From positions 1 through 47,407 of IMG/VR virus record IMGVR_UViG_3300032163_000027: a stretch of 47,407 nt of DNA; one strand, given 5' to 3'. The position numbers and the translations under genes were made by a program. The stretch comes from a virus. The notes beneath the pieces were generated by a model that did no database searches, was not told where the DNA came from, and saw only the letters and a list, made by a program, of their open reading frames with translations. Shown here piece by piece: positions 27,858-34,372 of this stretch (positions are counted from its first letter, which is position 1; each line of letters begins with the position of its first letter).

Positions 27858-27946
27858 GGCGTCCCTCCGTCTCCATGCACCACACACCCCGGCCACGGTC
27901 GCCCGCCCGTCGCGCAGATACACGTCGGCACGTAGATCCAGATCAT
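27854..27946 (-). CDS. 30-residue small protein
   Basis: MIWIYVPTCICATGGRPWPG plus ten residues. ATG at 27944-27946 overlaps the previous stop and its own stop overlaps the next start (ATGA both sides), and AGGAG lies seven bases before the ATG. Three Cys in a short Trp- and Pro-rich chain suggest a metal site or membrane association. Too short to assign. Confidence 0.55.
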   Translation of the reverse strand: MIWIYVPTCICATGGRPWPGCVVHGDGGTP

Positions 27947-28278
27947 GTCGTCACTCCTGGGGGTGCAGGGAGGGGCCAGAGTAGATCCGCAGCGAGGCGC
28001 AATAGGGGGACACGGCACTCTTCGTCGTGCTCGTCCATCGGGTCGAGGCACCATGCACACTCGCCCGTCACGAGTGGATGCGTCCACATCCGAAGCTGCT
28101 GCGCGACGTGCTCACGCTGCTCTGCGGTCCCTGCGTGGTAGGCGTCGAGGTCATCGGCACACGAGATATACGCGATTGCCTGTCCGTCTAGTCGCGCCCA
28201 CGATCCGGTATCTTCCTGCGTCCGTAGCCATCGCGCTCGTTCTCGCCATCTCGCGCTCAGATGGTGGGGCGGGGTCAT
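27943..28278 (-). CDS. Small protein with CxxC, unknown function
   Basis: A 111-residue protein with ATGA overlaps at both ends. The middle is helical (DLDAYHAGTAEQREHVAQQLRMW) and the later part holds HPLVTGECAWCLDPMDEHDEECRVP, with four candidate zinc ligands (CxxC, His, Cys). Similar zinc-binding proteins accumulate in phage early operons. Confidence 0.7.
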   Translation of the reverse strand: MTPPHHLSARWRERARWLRTQEDTGSWARLDGQAIAYISCADDLDAYHAGTAEQREHVAQQLRMWTHPLVTGECAWCLDPMDEHDEECRVPLLRLAADLLWPLPAPPGVTT

Positions 28279-28538
28279 CGAGCCAACCTTCGCAACCGAG
28301 CCATTACGCGGGCATCTGCACGATTGTCGAGATACTCTATTTGGCAGTCGTTACAGATGCGCGACAGCCGACCGCGATACAGCCTGCGCGTGGAGCACAT
28401 CCGGCATACCGACTCATCGCAACACACGCACCGGGACCGTACAGGTACCAGTTCCTCTAGATTCGCTGGGCTGAGGCAGAACTGATCCACGACGCAGCAG
28501 GTGTCAACTTCGGTGCTTAGCGGGTGGAGCAGGGTCAT
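28275..28538 (-). CDS. Small treble-clef-like zinc protein
   Basis: An 87-residue protein with CVCCDESVCRMCSTRRLYRGRLSRICNDCQ at residues about 37-66, four CxxC-type pairs close together as in treble-clef or FYVE-like fingers. The C-terminus is basic. The gene overlaps both neighbours by four bases. Nucleic-acid or protein binding is likely but untested. Confidence 0.7.
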   Translation of the reverse strand: MTLLHPLSTEVDTCCVVDQFCLSPANLEELVPVRSRCVCCDESVCRMCSTRRLYRGRLSRICNDCQIEYLDNRADARVMARLRRLAR

Positions 28539-28636
28539 GCTTCGATCTCCTTCATCTCTTGGTAGACTCGGATCATCTCCACCACATCGCCTGACATCGC
28601 CGCCGTGTCCGCTCGCCGTAGCACGTCCTCGATCAT
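28535..28636 (-). CDS. 33-residue helical small protein
   Basis: Reads MIEDVLRRADTAAMSGDVVE plus 13 residues and ends in an ATGA overlap with the next gene. The sequence is a coherent amphipathic helix pair, which supports a real product, but the site upstream of the ATG (GACCTTTGG) is poor. The 64 bases between it and the gene before (28637-28700) include an AGG-type site and a run of pyrimidines only. Confidence 0.45.
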   Translation of the reverse strand: MIEDVLRRADTAAMSGDVVEMIRVYQEMKEIEA

Positions 28637-28700
28637 GAGCGCGCCAAAGGTCCCGACGTCTTACCTCGTTCTCCCGTGCGAAGAAAAGAAAAGTGGGCGC

Positions 28701-28880
28701 TCATTGGAGCCACCACAGCCACAGCAGGCTGAGGACTGACCCAACGACCACGCCCTGCGCCATGCCCAGCGTGACGCTTCGATGTAGTGACTGTGGCCAC
28801 CTACGTGCCTGCGCCCAGATGTAGACACCCAGGTTTCCCATGCTCGCCGCCACCAGCGCTAGCGCAAGTTGTTCGCTCAC
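28701..28880 (-). CDS. Small membrane protein (two TM segments)
   Basis: A 59-residue protein starting at a GTG (28878-28880) with AGGAGG seven bases upstream, overlapping the previous stop as GTGA. Residues 4-23 (QLALALVAASMGNLGVYIWA) and 36-58 (VTLGMAQGVVVGSVLSLLWLWWL) are hydrophobic, with RRWPQSLHR between. It could be a superinfection exclusion or accessory lysis protein, but it is far from the lysis genes. Confidence 0.75.
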   Translation of the reverse strand: MSEQLALALVAASMGNLGVYIWAQARRWPQSLHRSVTLGMAQGVVVGSVLSLLWLWWLQ

Positions 28881-29101
28881 GTCTCGCCTCCTGTCGTCTC
28901 CGACACGCGCCGAATCATGACTTTCTGAATGACCACATCGGCATCTGTTCCCCTGGTGGTATAGCCGGCATTGTTCGCGGCATCAACCGCGACATGGCGC
29001 AGCCAGAACACGGGCAGATGCGCATCAATCACGGTCAGTTTGCCGGTGCTGCACTCGACGATACCCCACGCTAGGACTGGTAATCGCAATCTCAGGTTCA
29101 T
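28877..29101 (-). CDS. Small protein of unknown function
   Basis: A 74-residue beta-rich protein (LRLPVLAWGIVECSTGKLTVIDAHLPVFWLRHVAVDAANNAGY...ADVVIQKVMIRRV). Four-base overlaps at both ends support it. I do not recognise a family. Confidence 0.65.
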   Translation of the reverse strand: MNLRLRLPVLAWGIVECSTGKLTVIDAHLPVFWLRHVAVDAANNAGYTTRGTDADVVIQKVMIRRVSETTGGET

Positions 29102-29724
29102 GGTGTCTCCGTCCCACGGAGGGCATCGATGACATTGAGAGCCGCACCTAGTTCATCGGCCCGCTCATGGTCGCGTTGATGCCGCGAGAGCCGCCAGTGG
29201 TCCATGAGCGCATGGAGCGGCCGGAGGTCCACGGGAGGCGCAGACAGAACGGCATCCACGCCGCAGGTGCATAGAATCTCGCCGTCCTCGAAGACAATCC
29301 GCTTGCCGCAAAACGCACATTGCCCGTGCGTGCCGGCGAACGCCTTGTGCTCACGGTGGCAGTTGGGGCATGGCTTCGTGATGATCTTCAGCGTCTGGCC
29401 GCAGTCTGCCGTGTGCTGCACCCACGGCCGGAGGTCTGCCGGGGCCGTGGCAGCCAGGATCCACTCGACCCCCTGTTGTGCTGCCGGGGCCGGTCTTGCG
29501 GTCGCCCGCGCACCGGCATCTTTCAGAGCAGGGGTCGCGTCCTGCACAGCTCCCCTGGCGGGAGTCACCCCCGGCAATATTTCCGCGAGACGGTCGGCGT
29601 AATCGGTCAACTGCTCGGCCACATCATCAGCGAATGGGCGTGTCGGCTTCGAGACGGCATACCCAGCCGCCAGCGACCGTAGATCCTGCTCCAGCGCCAC
29701 GAGCGCCGCACGTAGATCAGTCAT
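29098..29724 (-). CDS. Zinc-ribbon protein with helical ends
   Basis: A 208-residue protein. The N-terminal 60 residues are helical (LVALEQDLRSLAAGY; LTDYADRLAEIL). Residues about 106-155 carry CPNCHREH, CAFCGKR and CTCG, three Cys pairs with His, forming a double zinc ribbon. GGAGGG eight bases before the ATG. The C-terminus is helical and charged. It resembles accessory replication or nucleic-acid-binding proteins in organisation only. Confidence 0.7.
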   Translation of the reverse strand: MTDLRAALVALEQDLRSLAAGYAVSKPTRPFADDVAEQLTDYADRLAEILPGVTPARGAVQDATPALKDAGARATARPAPAAQQGVEWILAATAPADLRPWVQHTADCGQTLKIITKPCPNCHREHKAFAGTHGQCAFCGKRIVFEDGEILCTCGVDAVLSAPPVDLRPLHALMDHWRLSRHQRDHERADELGAALNVIDALRGTETP

Positions 29725-29725
29725 C

Positions 29726-29905
29726 TCAGTCCCTCCGCGCCGGCGTCAGCCCCGTCACCCACAGCGACGACGCCAGAATCCGTAGCGATCCCCCCGCCGT
29801 GCGCTGCGTCACGAGCTTCCCTTTGGCGAGCCAGTTGTAGATCGTCCGACGTGTGACCTTCGCCTCCGCGCACGCCTCTTGAATCGTCAGCCAGATATCA
29901 GGCAT
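29726..29905 (-). CDS. Helix-turn-helix DNA-binding protein (excisionase/AlpA type)
   Basis: A 59-residue protein from the ATG at 29903-29905. MPDIWLTIQEACAEAKVTRRTIYNWLAKGKLVTQRTAGGSLRI follows the winged HTH_17 pattern: LTIQEAxxxxxVTRRTIYNWLxxGKL, then a beta wing (GGSLRI). Such proteins act as excisionases or small regulators. No integrase is present, so regulation is more likely than excision, possibly at the early palindromic operators, but nothing links them directly. Confidence 0.8.
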   Translation of the reverse strand: MPDIWLTIQEACAEAKVTRRTIYNWLAKGKLVTQRTAGGSLRILASSLWVTGLTPARRD

Positions 29906-29909
29906 CGGC

Positions 29910-30209
29910 TCACCCCACGATGTGAATACGCGGCGTCTCGTCCTGCGCCGCGCCACGCTTGGTCGCCACCCCGACCTCGATCAGCCGAAACGCCGCGCGC
30001 ATCTGCGCCGTACAGGTCTGCGGCGACTCGTCCCCATAGACCGTGAAGTGCTGGATCATCGCCCCCGCCAGCGCCCCGAGCAACGACCGGGTCGGGACGC
30101 CTCGTTCGCGCGCGTCAGCGAGCGCCGCTTGGACCAGTTCGAGCGCGATCCTGATCTCGTCCACTTCGGCGGCGAACAGTTCCTCGCGGGTCGGCTGGCC
30201 GTCGGTCAT
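29910..30209 (-). CDS. Small helical protein of unknown function
   Basis: A 99-residue protein with ATGA overlap at its start. Helices EELFAAEVDEIRIALELVQAALADARERG and SLLGALAGAMIQHFTVYGDESPQT fill most of it. No motif recognised. Confidence 0.65.
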   Translation of the reverse strand: MTDGQPTREELFAAEVDEIRIALELVQAALADARERGVPTRSLLGALAGAMIQHFTVYGDESPQTCTAQMRAAFRLIEVGVATKRGAAQDETPRIHIVG

Positions 30210-30832
30210 TTCACGCCTGGCAGCGCGTGAGCGCCGATCACATGCGCGTGGGGCTCCGAGGCCACCGCGGCCTTGATGCGCGCCCAGGCGGCCTCCTGTG
30301 CGGCGAAGGGCGTATACGGCGCCGGGGCGTTCAATTCGATCCGCACGGTGACGTCGACCGTGTAGCAGTTGTCGGCCCCGCCCTTCAGCACCACGGTGCG
30401 CGAGGCGACTTTGATCGCGTGCCGCAGTTCGCGTTGTGTCCAGCCCTTCTCGGCGGCCTGCTCGAGCCACTCGGTTTGCTCTGGCCCTGACAACGGCGCG
30501 ACCTCGGTGTGGAGAGAGAAGGCGACATCGGCACGGCGCCGTGCTGGGGGGACTTTCTCCCCCACCCATTTGAGGTTCTTGACCGTCTCCTCGGCCAGTT
30601 CGGTGTGGTCCATGACGGCCTCCAATTTCGCGCGCCAATCGTCGCGCGTGTCCGCGTACCGGAGCAGGTCGGCGATCCACCATGAACTCGCCTTGACCGC
30701 GCGTGTCGCGAAGTCGCTGGCGCCCTGGTAGTCCCCGAAGGACGGAGCCCCGTTCACCGACACGCCTGTCTCGGTGAACGTGAACCCGCCGATCGTGATT
30801 TGCTTCGGGTCGACCGTCGCGAGCTTACTCAT
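30206..30832 (-). CDS. Putative DNA-binding protein, conserved in phages
   Basis: A 208-residue protein. The segment about 45-135 (SSWWIADLLRYADTRDDWRAKLEAV, ETVKNLKWVGEKVPPARRRADVAFSLHTEVAPL, QTEWLEQAAEKGWTQRELRHAI) matches a pattern I know from phage and integrative-element proteins: W-W-xGdxLxyG, TLxNxxxVAxxxpxxRR, lsxxhHxxVAxL, WLxxAxxxGWtxxeLR. These are thought to be DNA-binding. The C-terminal quarter is different (DNCYTVDVTVRIELNAPA). Overlaps on both sides are four bases. Confidence 0.65.
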   Translation of the reverse strand: MSKLATVDPKQITIGGFTFTETGVSVNGAPSFGDYQGASDFATRAVKASSWWIADLLRYADTRDDWRAKLEAVMDHTELAEETVKNLKWVGEKVPPARRRADVAFSLHTEVAPLSGPEQTEWLEQAAEKGWTQRELRHAIKVASRTVVLKGGADNCYTVDVTVRIELNAPAPYTPFAAQEAAWARIKAAVASEPHAHVIGAHALPGVK

Positions 30833-31170
30833 GCGACCTCAGCGTCCTCGATGTCTTCGTTCTCGGCCGTCGGTTGGTCGCCACCCTTTGACGTGCGCAC
30901 CCGGAGCTTTTCTTCCCCTGGGACGCGAATGAACTCGACGCCGTGCGCGCGGAACGTCTGCCGCTTCTCTTTCCGCATCTCGGTCAGCGCCGCCGTCAGG
31001 TAGCCCGCTTCGTGCGCTCTAGCATCGTTCAGCGTCTCCCGCACGTCTGCCACCGCAGCAGCTAAGCGGTCGAGCACGGGGTGGACCATGTCCTCCATGC
31101 CTGGGAGGGGCTTCGCACGCGGGCGGCGCTTGGGGGCCGCGTCAGGGTCGGACTGTCGTCGTTTGGCCAT
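30829..31170 (-). CDS. Small charged protein of unknown function
   Basis: A 113-residue protein with a basic N-terminus (MAKRRQSDPDAAPKRRPRAKPLP), a helix (VLDRLAAAVADVRETLNDARAHEAGYLTAAL), a short strand region (FRAHGVEFIRVPGEEKLRVRT) and an acidic tail. The profile fits a DNA-associated protein. It overlaps the RuvC-like gene by 29 bases and the next gene by four. Confidence 0.65.
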   Translation of the reverse strand: MAKRRQSDPDAAPKRRPRAKPLPGMEDMVHPVLDRLAAAVADVRETLNDARAHEAGYLTAALTEMRKEKRQTFRAHGVEFIRVPGEEKLRVRTSKGGDQPTAENEDIEDAEVA

Positions 31171-31651
31171 CGGTCGCTCCTGTTGATTCGGGGCGGTTGC
31201 GGGAATGCCACGTCAGACGGCAGTACTCCGCGAGGAGTAGCGCGTCGGCCGTGGCGTGGGTGATGTGTTCGGTCGGAAACAACTGCTGGGCTCTGGCCTT
31301 CGCGAGGTTCTTCCGCTGGGTCTGGGTCGAGTCCTTCGGGTAGATCACGCCCATCGCCTTCTGCCACGTGCGCGGACTGACTTCGTCGAAGGGGATGTAC
31401 GCCGCGTGCAAGGCCATATGGAGCGCCCCGACCCCGCGCCCGAAGGTGAACGCCGAGACGACGCCCATCTGCGGGCTGGAGTGGACGCGCTCGATCATGG
31501 CCCGGCAGAACGGCACGCGTGTCTGATGCTCAGTCAACAGCGCAAACACGTCCGCGTCGGTCTTCGGCATCGCCGCCATGCACACCACGCGGGAGTCATC
31601 ACGAAACACGATGCCCCCGTTCACGCCTGGATCGATGCCGATGTGCAACAT
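31142..31651 (-). CDS. RuvC-like Holliday junction resolvase
   Basis: A 169-residue protein with the RuvC/RNase H fold acids: Asp7 in IGIDPGVNGGIVF, Glu54 in MIERVHS, and His132/Asp136 in HATADALLLAEY. Phages use such enzymes to resolve branched DNA before packaging. The size and C-terminal pattern fit small phage RuvC proteins. The start lies 15 bases downstream of the helicase stop, and an imperfect copy of the early palindrome (AGTTGTCAAGT, 31669-31679) falls across the junction. Confidence 0.88.
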   Translation of the reverse strand: MLHIGIDPGVNGGIVFRDDSRVVCMAAMPKTDADVFALLTEHQTRVPFCRAMIERVHSSPQMGVVSAFTFGRGVGALHMALHAAYIPFDEVSPRTWQKAMGVIYPKDSTQTQRKNLAKARAQQLFPTEHITHATADALLLAEYCRLTWHSRNRPESTGATDGQTTTVRP

Positions 31652-31666
31652 GGCGCAATCCTATAC

Positions 31667-33082
31667 TCAGTTGTCAAGTTCGTCAACCGCGTCGTTGACA
31701 AGTGCGCCCTGGCGTGGCCCGAACGTCCGCGTGTCCCTCTTCCGCCGTGTTGGTGGTGGCGGGTCGTCCCCGCCGTCGGTGAACGTCGTCCGCTCCCGGT
31801 CGAACGTGAGGTTCAACGCGCCGGTCGGGCCGTTTCGCTGCTTCTCGAAGATCGCGTGTGTCGTGCCGCCGCTGCGGTGGCTCTCCCGGTGGAGCAGCAC
31901 CACGGTGTCCGCGTCCTGCTCCAGGGCGCCTGAGTCGCGGAGGTCGGAGAGCCGAGGTCTGGCATCTGATCGGTCCTTCCCAGCCCGTGAGAGCTGCGAG
32001 AGCAGGAGGATCGGCGCCCCGACGTCGCCGGCGAGGAGTTTCAGCCGCCGGCTGATGTCGCTGATCTCTTCGTTCCGCGTGGCGCCACGCCGGTCGGTCG
32101 AGCCAGTCATCAGTTGCACGTAGTCGATCACGACGAGCCCGAGGCCAGCCTTCTCCGAGCGCATCCGTCGGCAGGTCGACCGGATATCCCCAGCGGTCTG
32201 CCCGCCGCGGTCGTCGATCTCCAGAGGGATGGCATCGAGTTCCGCGAGAGCATGGCTGAGGTTCGCATAGTCACCCTGGCCTAGATTGCCGGCGAGGATA
32301 CGCGCGAGCGTCACCCCGCTCAGTTGCGCCCAGAGGCGATACTCGATCTGCCTCCGTCGCATCTCCAGGCTGAAGAACGCGACACGCGTCCCGGATCGAG
32401 CCGCCGCGACCGCTGTGTTCGCCGCGAAGGATGTTTTTCCAATCGACGGTCGGGCCGCCAGCACCACGAGGTCGCCCGCTTGCCAGCCTGACGTGAGGTC
32501 GTTGATCGAGTCGAACCCGGTCGGCACGCCCGTGATCTGGCCCTTGTTCTCGATGCGCGCTTCGAGATCGGAGAACAGCCCCGTCGTGCTCACACCTTGC
32601 ATCGTGCCGCGCGACTGGGCTGAGAGGCTGACGAACTGCCGGTCAGCATCCGCGAGGATGTCCTGCGCTGGTCGGTCCGCGTCGTACGCCTCGGTCAGGA
32701 GCGTGTTCGCGGCGTAGATCAATCCGCGAAGCTGCGCCTTCTCTTTCACGATGTGGGCATAGTGCTCGGCGTTCGCGGTGCTGGGCACCCCGTCGACGAG
32801 ACTGGCGATGTACGCGGCCCCGCCCACGTCGTCGAGCGCGTTCTCCCTTGCGAGTTCGTTTTTCAGCGTCACGAAGTCGATCCGCGTTCTCGCCTCGCGA
32901 AGCCCCGTGATCGCCTGCCAGATCGTGCCGTGCGCCTGCCGGTAGAACGCCTTGGCGTCGAGGATGTCGTCGACGACGTCGAGCGCGGCGTTGTGCACGA
33001 TGACCGCGCCCAGCAGCGCGCGTTCCGCTTCGAGGTTGCTCGGGAGTGTCCGCTCACTCGTGGCGACCGCCTTCGGTTTCAC
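31667..33082 (-). CDS. dnaB: Replicative DNA helicase, DnaB-like
   Basis: A 471-residue protein of the DnaB family: N-terminal domain with NLEAERALLGAVIVHNAALDVV (about 16-37), then the RecA-like domain with Walker A ARPSIGKTSF (210-219), RVAFFSLEM, GLGLVVIDYVQLM (Walker B and motif H2/H3) and APILLLSQLSR. It unwinds DNA at the phage fork in hexamers. The ATG overlaps the previous stop as ATGA. No polymerase gene was found, so the host replisome is probably recruited. Confidence 0.95.
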   Translation of the reverse strand: MKPKAVATSERTLPSNLEAERALLGAVIVHNAALDVVDDILDAKAFYRQAHGTIWQAITGLREARTRIDFVTLKNELARENALDDVGGAAYIASLVDGVPSTANAEHYAHIVKEKAQLRGLIYAANTLLTEAYDADRPAQDILADADRQFVSLSAQSRGTMQGVSTTGLFSDLEARIENKGQITGVPTGFDSINDLTSGWQAGDLVVLAARPSIGKTSFAANTAVAAARSGTRVAFFSLEMRRRQIEYRLWAQLSGVTLARILAGNLGQGDYANLSHALAELDAIPLEIDDRGGQTAGDIRSTCRRMRSEKAGLGLVVIDYVQLMTGSTDRRGATRNEEISDISRRLKLLAGDVGAPILLLSQLSRAGKDRSDARPRLSDLRDSGALEQDADTVVLLHRESHRSGGTTHAIFEKQRNGPTGALNLTFDRERTTFTDGGDDPPPPTRRKRDTRTFGPRQGALVNDAVDELDN

Positions 33083-33513
33083 CGTCGCGACTCCGCGATC
33101 CGGCGCTTCGTGGCCTGCACGTCGTCGTCGAGGTCGTGCGACTGGCTGGGATTGACCAGGCCGTTGACGGCGGCGACGAACACCGGGAATGAGTGCCGCG
33201 CCTTCGTGTAGAACGGTTCATCGCTGCCGAGATAGACCAGCATCCGGCCCTCGATGTCCTCCACGTCCAGCGTTCTGAGCAGCCGCTTCATCTGCGCCCG
33301 GTCCTTCACGAAGTTCCAGACATACACCCCGTGATACCGGGCTTCGTGGACCCGCTCAAAGGCCGCTTCCAGCCGCTTCAACGTCGCCCCGATGCCGGGT
33401 TTGCCGGCCAGGAGTTGCTCGATCTCGTGCGTCACCGCGTCCAGTTTTTCGAGCAGGTCACGCTGCGCTTCGATGAGCTTCGCGATCTTCGGTAACGGTG
33501 TGGGGTCAGCCAT
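33079..33513 (-). CDS. Unknown protein before DnaB, possible helicase loader
   Basis: A 144-residue protein with AGGAG before the ATG and an ATGA overlap with dnaB. The first 60 residues are a coiled-coil (LIEAQRDLLEKLDAVTHEIEQLLAG; GATLKRLEAAFERVHEARY), the rest mixed (YVWNFVKDRAQMKRLLRTLDVEDIEGRMLVYLGSDEPFYTKARHSFPVFVAAVNGL). Small genes in this place often encode helicase loaders; no family is recognised, so this is inference from position only. Confidence 0.65.
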   Translation of the reverse strand: MADPTPLPKIAKLIEAQRDLLEKLDAVTHEIEQLLAGKPGIGATLKRLEAAFERVHEARYHGVYVWNFVKDRAQMKRLLRTLDVEDIEGRMLVYLGSDEPFYTKARHSFPVFVAAVNGLVNPSQSHDLDDDVQATKRRIAESRR

Positions 33514-33517
33514 TATG

Positions 33518-33703
33518 TCAGTCTCCTGTCTTCCTGAGTCGCGGGCATGGGTCGAACTGGGCGATACCGCTGGCGGCCAGTCGATGCAACCGTTTCAGCG
33601 TCAACCGGCGTTTTCGTTCGTGCCGTGTCTCTGATCGTGGCGGGGTCACACCCAGACTTTTCGCCCGTAATATGTCCCGTCTTTTCAGAGTCTTTCTATT
33701 CAC
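33518..33703 (-). CDS. Small basic protein, first gene of the dnaB unit
   Basis: A 61-residue protein with a GTG start (33701-33703) behind AAGAGG. It is very basic (NRKTLKRRDILRAKSLG; RHERKRRLTLKRLHRLAASG) and could bind DNA or RNA. Its end contains the ribosome site for the next gene (AGGAGACTGA). It is the first gene after the hairpin-rich control block, a common position for a regulator. Confidence 0.6.
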   Translation of the reverse strand: MNRKTLKRRDILRAKSLGVTPPRSETRHERKRRLTLKRLHRLAASGIAQFDPCPRLRKTGD

Positions 33704-34082
33704 GTCAGAACCTCTTTAAGTTCTTGTTATCCGGGTAGTTCTAAGCCTTCGAGCAGGCGGACGGCTCCCCATATGATTGGGGGTGCCGTCCTGCGAAGAG
33801 TGTCATCCGGTATAGCCGGCGCCCCGTCACAGGCCGGCAGGTTGCGTGACGACACACCTGCCGATGGGTCACAGTTGCGCGCCGTCGCACGGCGTCCCCT
33901 GCGGGCTGTGACCCTCCGGCCCCACCCTTCCGCTGGCAGCACCCAGTAGCGGACGTCTCACGCAACACCGGCCCTGGTGGCGTTGTCTTGGCTCCTGGCC
34001 GGTCTCGCGGCCACTTGTCAGAACGATGGGGGGCAGGATAGGATGAAGTCCTCCTGCGTCCAGCGTTGTGGCGCTGTGGCGT

Positions 34083-34115
34083 GCCTGAGCGGGGAGTTGT
34101 GTCCTCCGCTCAGGC
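34083..34115. terminator. 10-bp hairpin in the control block
   Basis: GCCTGAGCGG pairs perfectly with CCGCTCAGGC, with GGA/TCC extending into the loop. On the plus strand it is followed by CTTTATCC, on the minus strand by no T run. It may be an antitermination or processing element of the minus-strand transcript rather than a classic terminator. Confidence 0.5.
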
Positions 34116-34141
34116 CTTTATCCTAAGATCAAACTGCTCCC

Positions 34142-34168
34142 GAAAAGCAACCACCACAAGATGTGGTG
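34142..34168 (-). terminator. Rho-independent terminator of the helicase unit
   Basis: On the minus strand, three bases after the stop of the small coiled-coil gene, CACCACA-TCT-TGTGGTG forms a perfect 7-bp hairpin followed by GTTGCTTTTC. This is a good fit to an intrinsic terminator closing the unit that starts at 37203. Confidence 0.7.
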
Positions 34169-34171
34169 TAC

Positions 34172-34357
34172 CTACGCGGGCTCCGCCGTGTCCCGTTCAA
34201 CGAGCGCGAGCACCCGTTCGAGCGTCTTCACCACCGTCTCCTGTTCCGTGATGCGCGTCTCGCTCAGCGAGCGCAAGCGCGTCAGGGTGTCGCGTTCATT
34301 CCTGAGGGTCTCCCGAAGCTGTTCCTCGATTTCAATCACCGATCGTCGTGTCGCCAT
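34172..34357 (-). CDS. Small coiled-coil protein
   Basis: A 61-residue protein, nearly all one helix with heptad-like spacing (VIEIEEQLRETLRNERDTLTRLRSLSETRITEQETVVKTLERVLALVE). AGGAGG stands before the ATG. Last gene of its unit before a terminator. Function unknown; probably an oligomer or partner of the helicase. Confidence 0.75.
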   Translation of the reverse strand: MATRRSVIEIEEQLRETLRNERDTLTRLRSLSETRITEQETVVKTLERVLALVERDTAEPA

Positions 34358-34372
34358 CTGGCCTCCTGGTTG

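Larger units (their letters stand above)
33704..34171. other. Hairpin-rich non-coding block, candidate control region or origin
   Basis: About 470 bases with no credible gene between the dnaB unit and the helicase unit. It holds stem-loops: ggacggc/gccgtcc with cccc/gggg inside (33759-33791); CGGCAGGT/ACCTGCCG (33835-33863); GGGTCACAG/CTGTGACCC (33866-33914) enclosing CGCCGT/ACGGCG (33880-33894); GCCTGAGCGG/CCGCTCAGGC (34083-34115); and a terminator at 34152-34168. GTCACAG also repeats directly. A degenerate operator half-site (ACTTGTCA) is at 34012-34019. The layout suggests a promoter, antitermination or origin region. Confidence 0.6.

Noticed and set aside
31693-31703. CGTTGACAAGT, close to the operator palindrome
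   Set aside because: Lies in the end of dnaB and has no downstream -10; kept only as a degenerate match.
33727-33968. Two overlapping frames of 71-75 residues in the control block
   Set aside because: Arg-rich, overlapping each other and the hairpins, without start signals.
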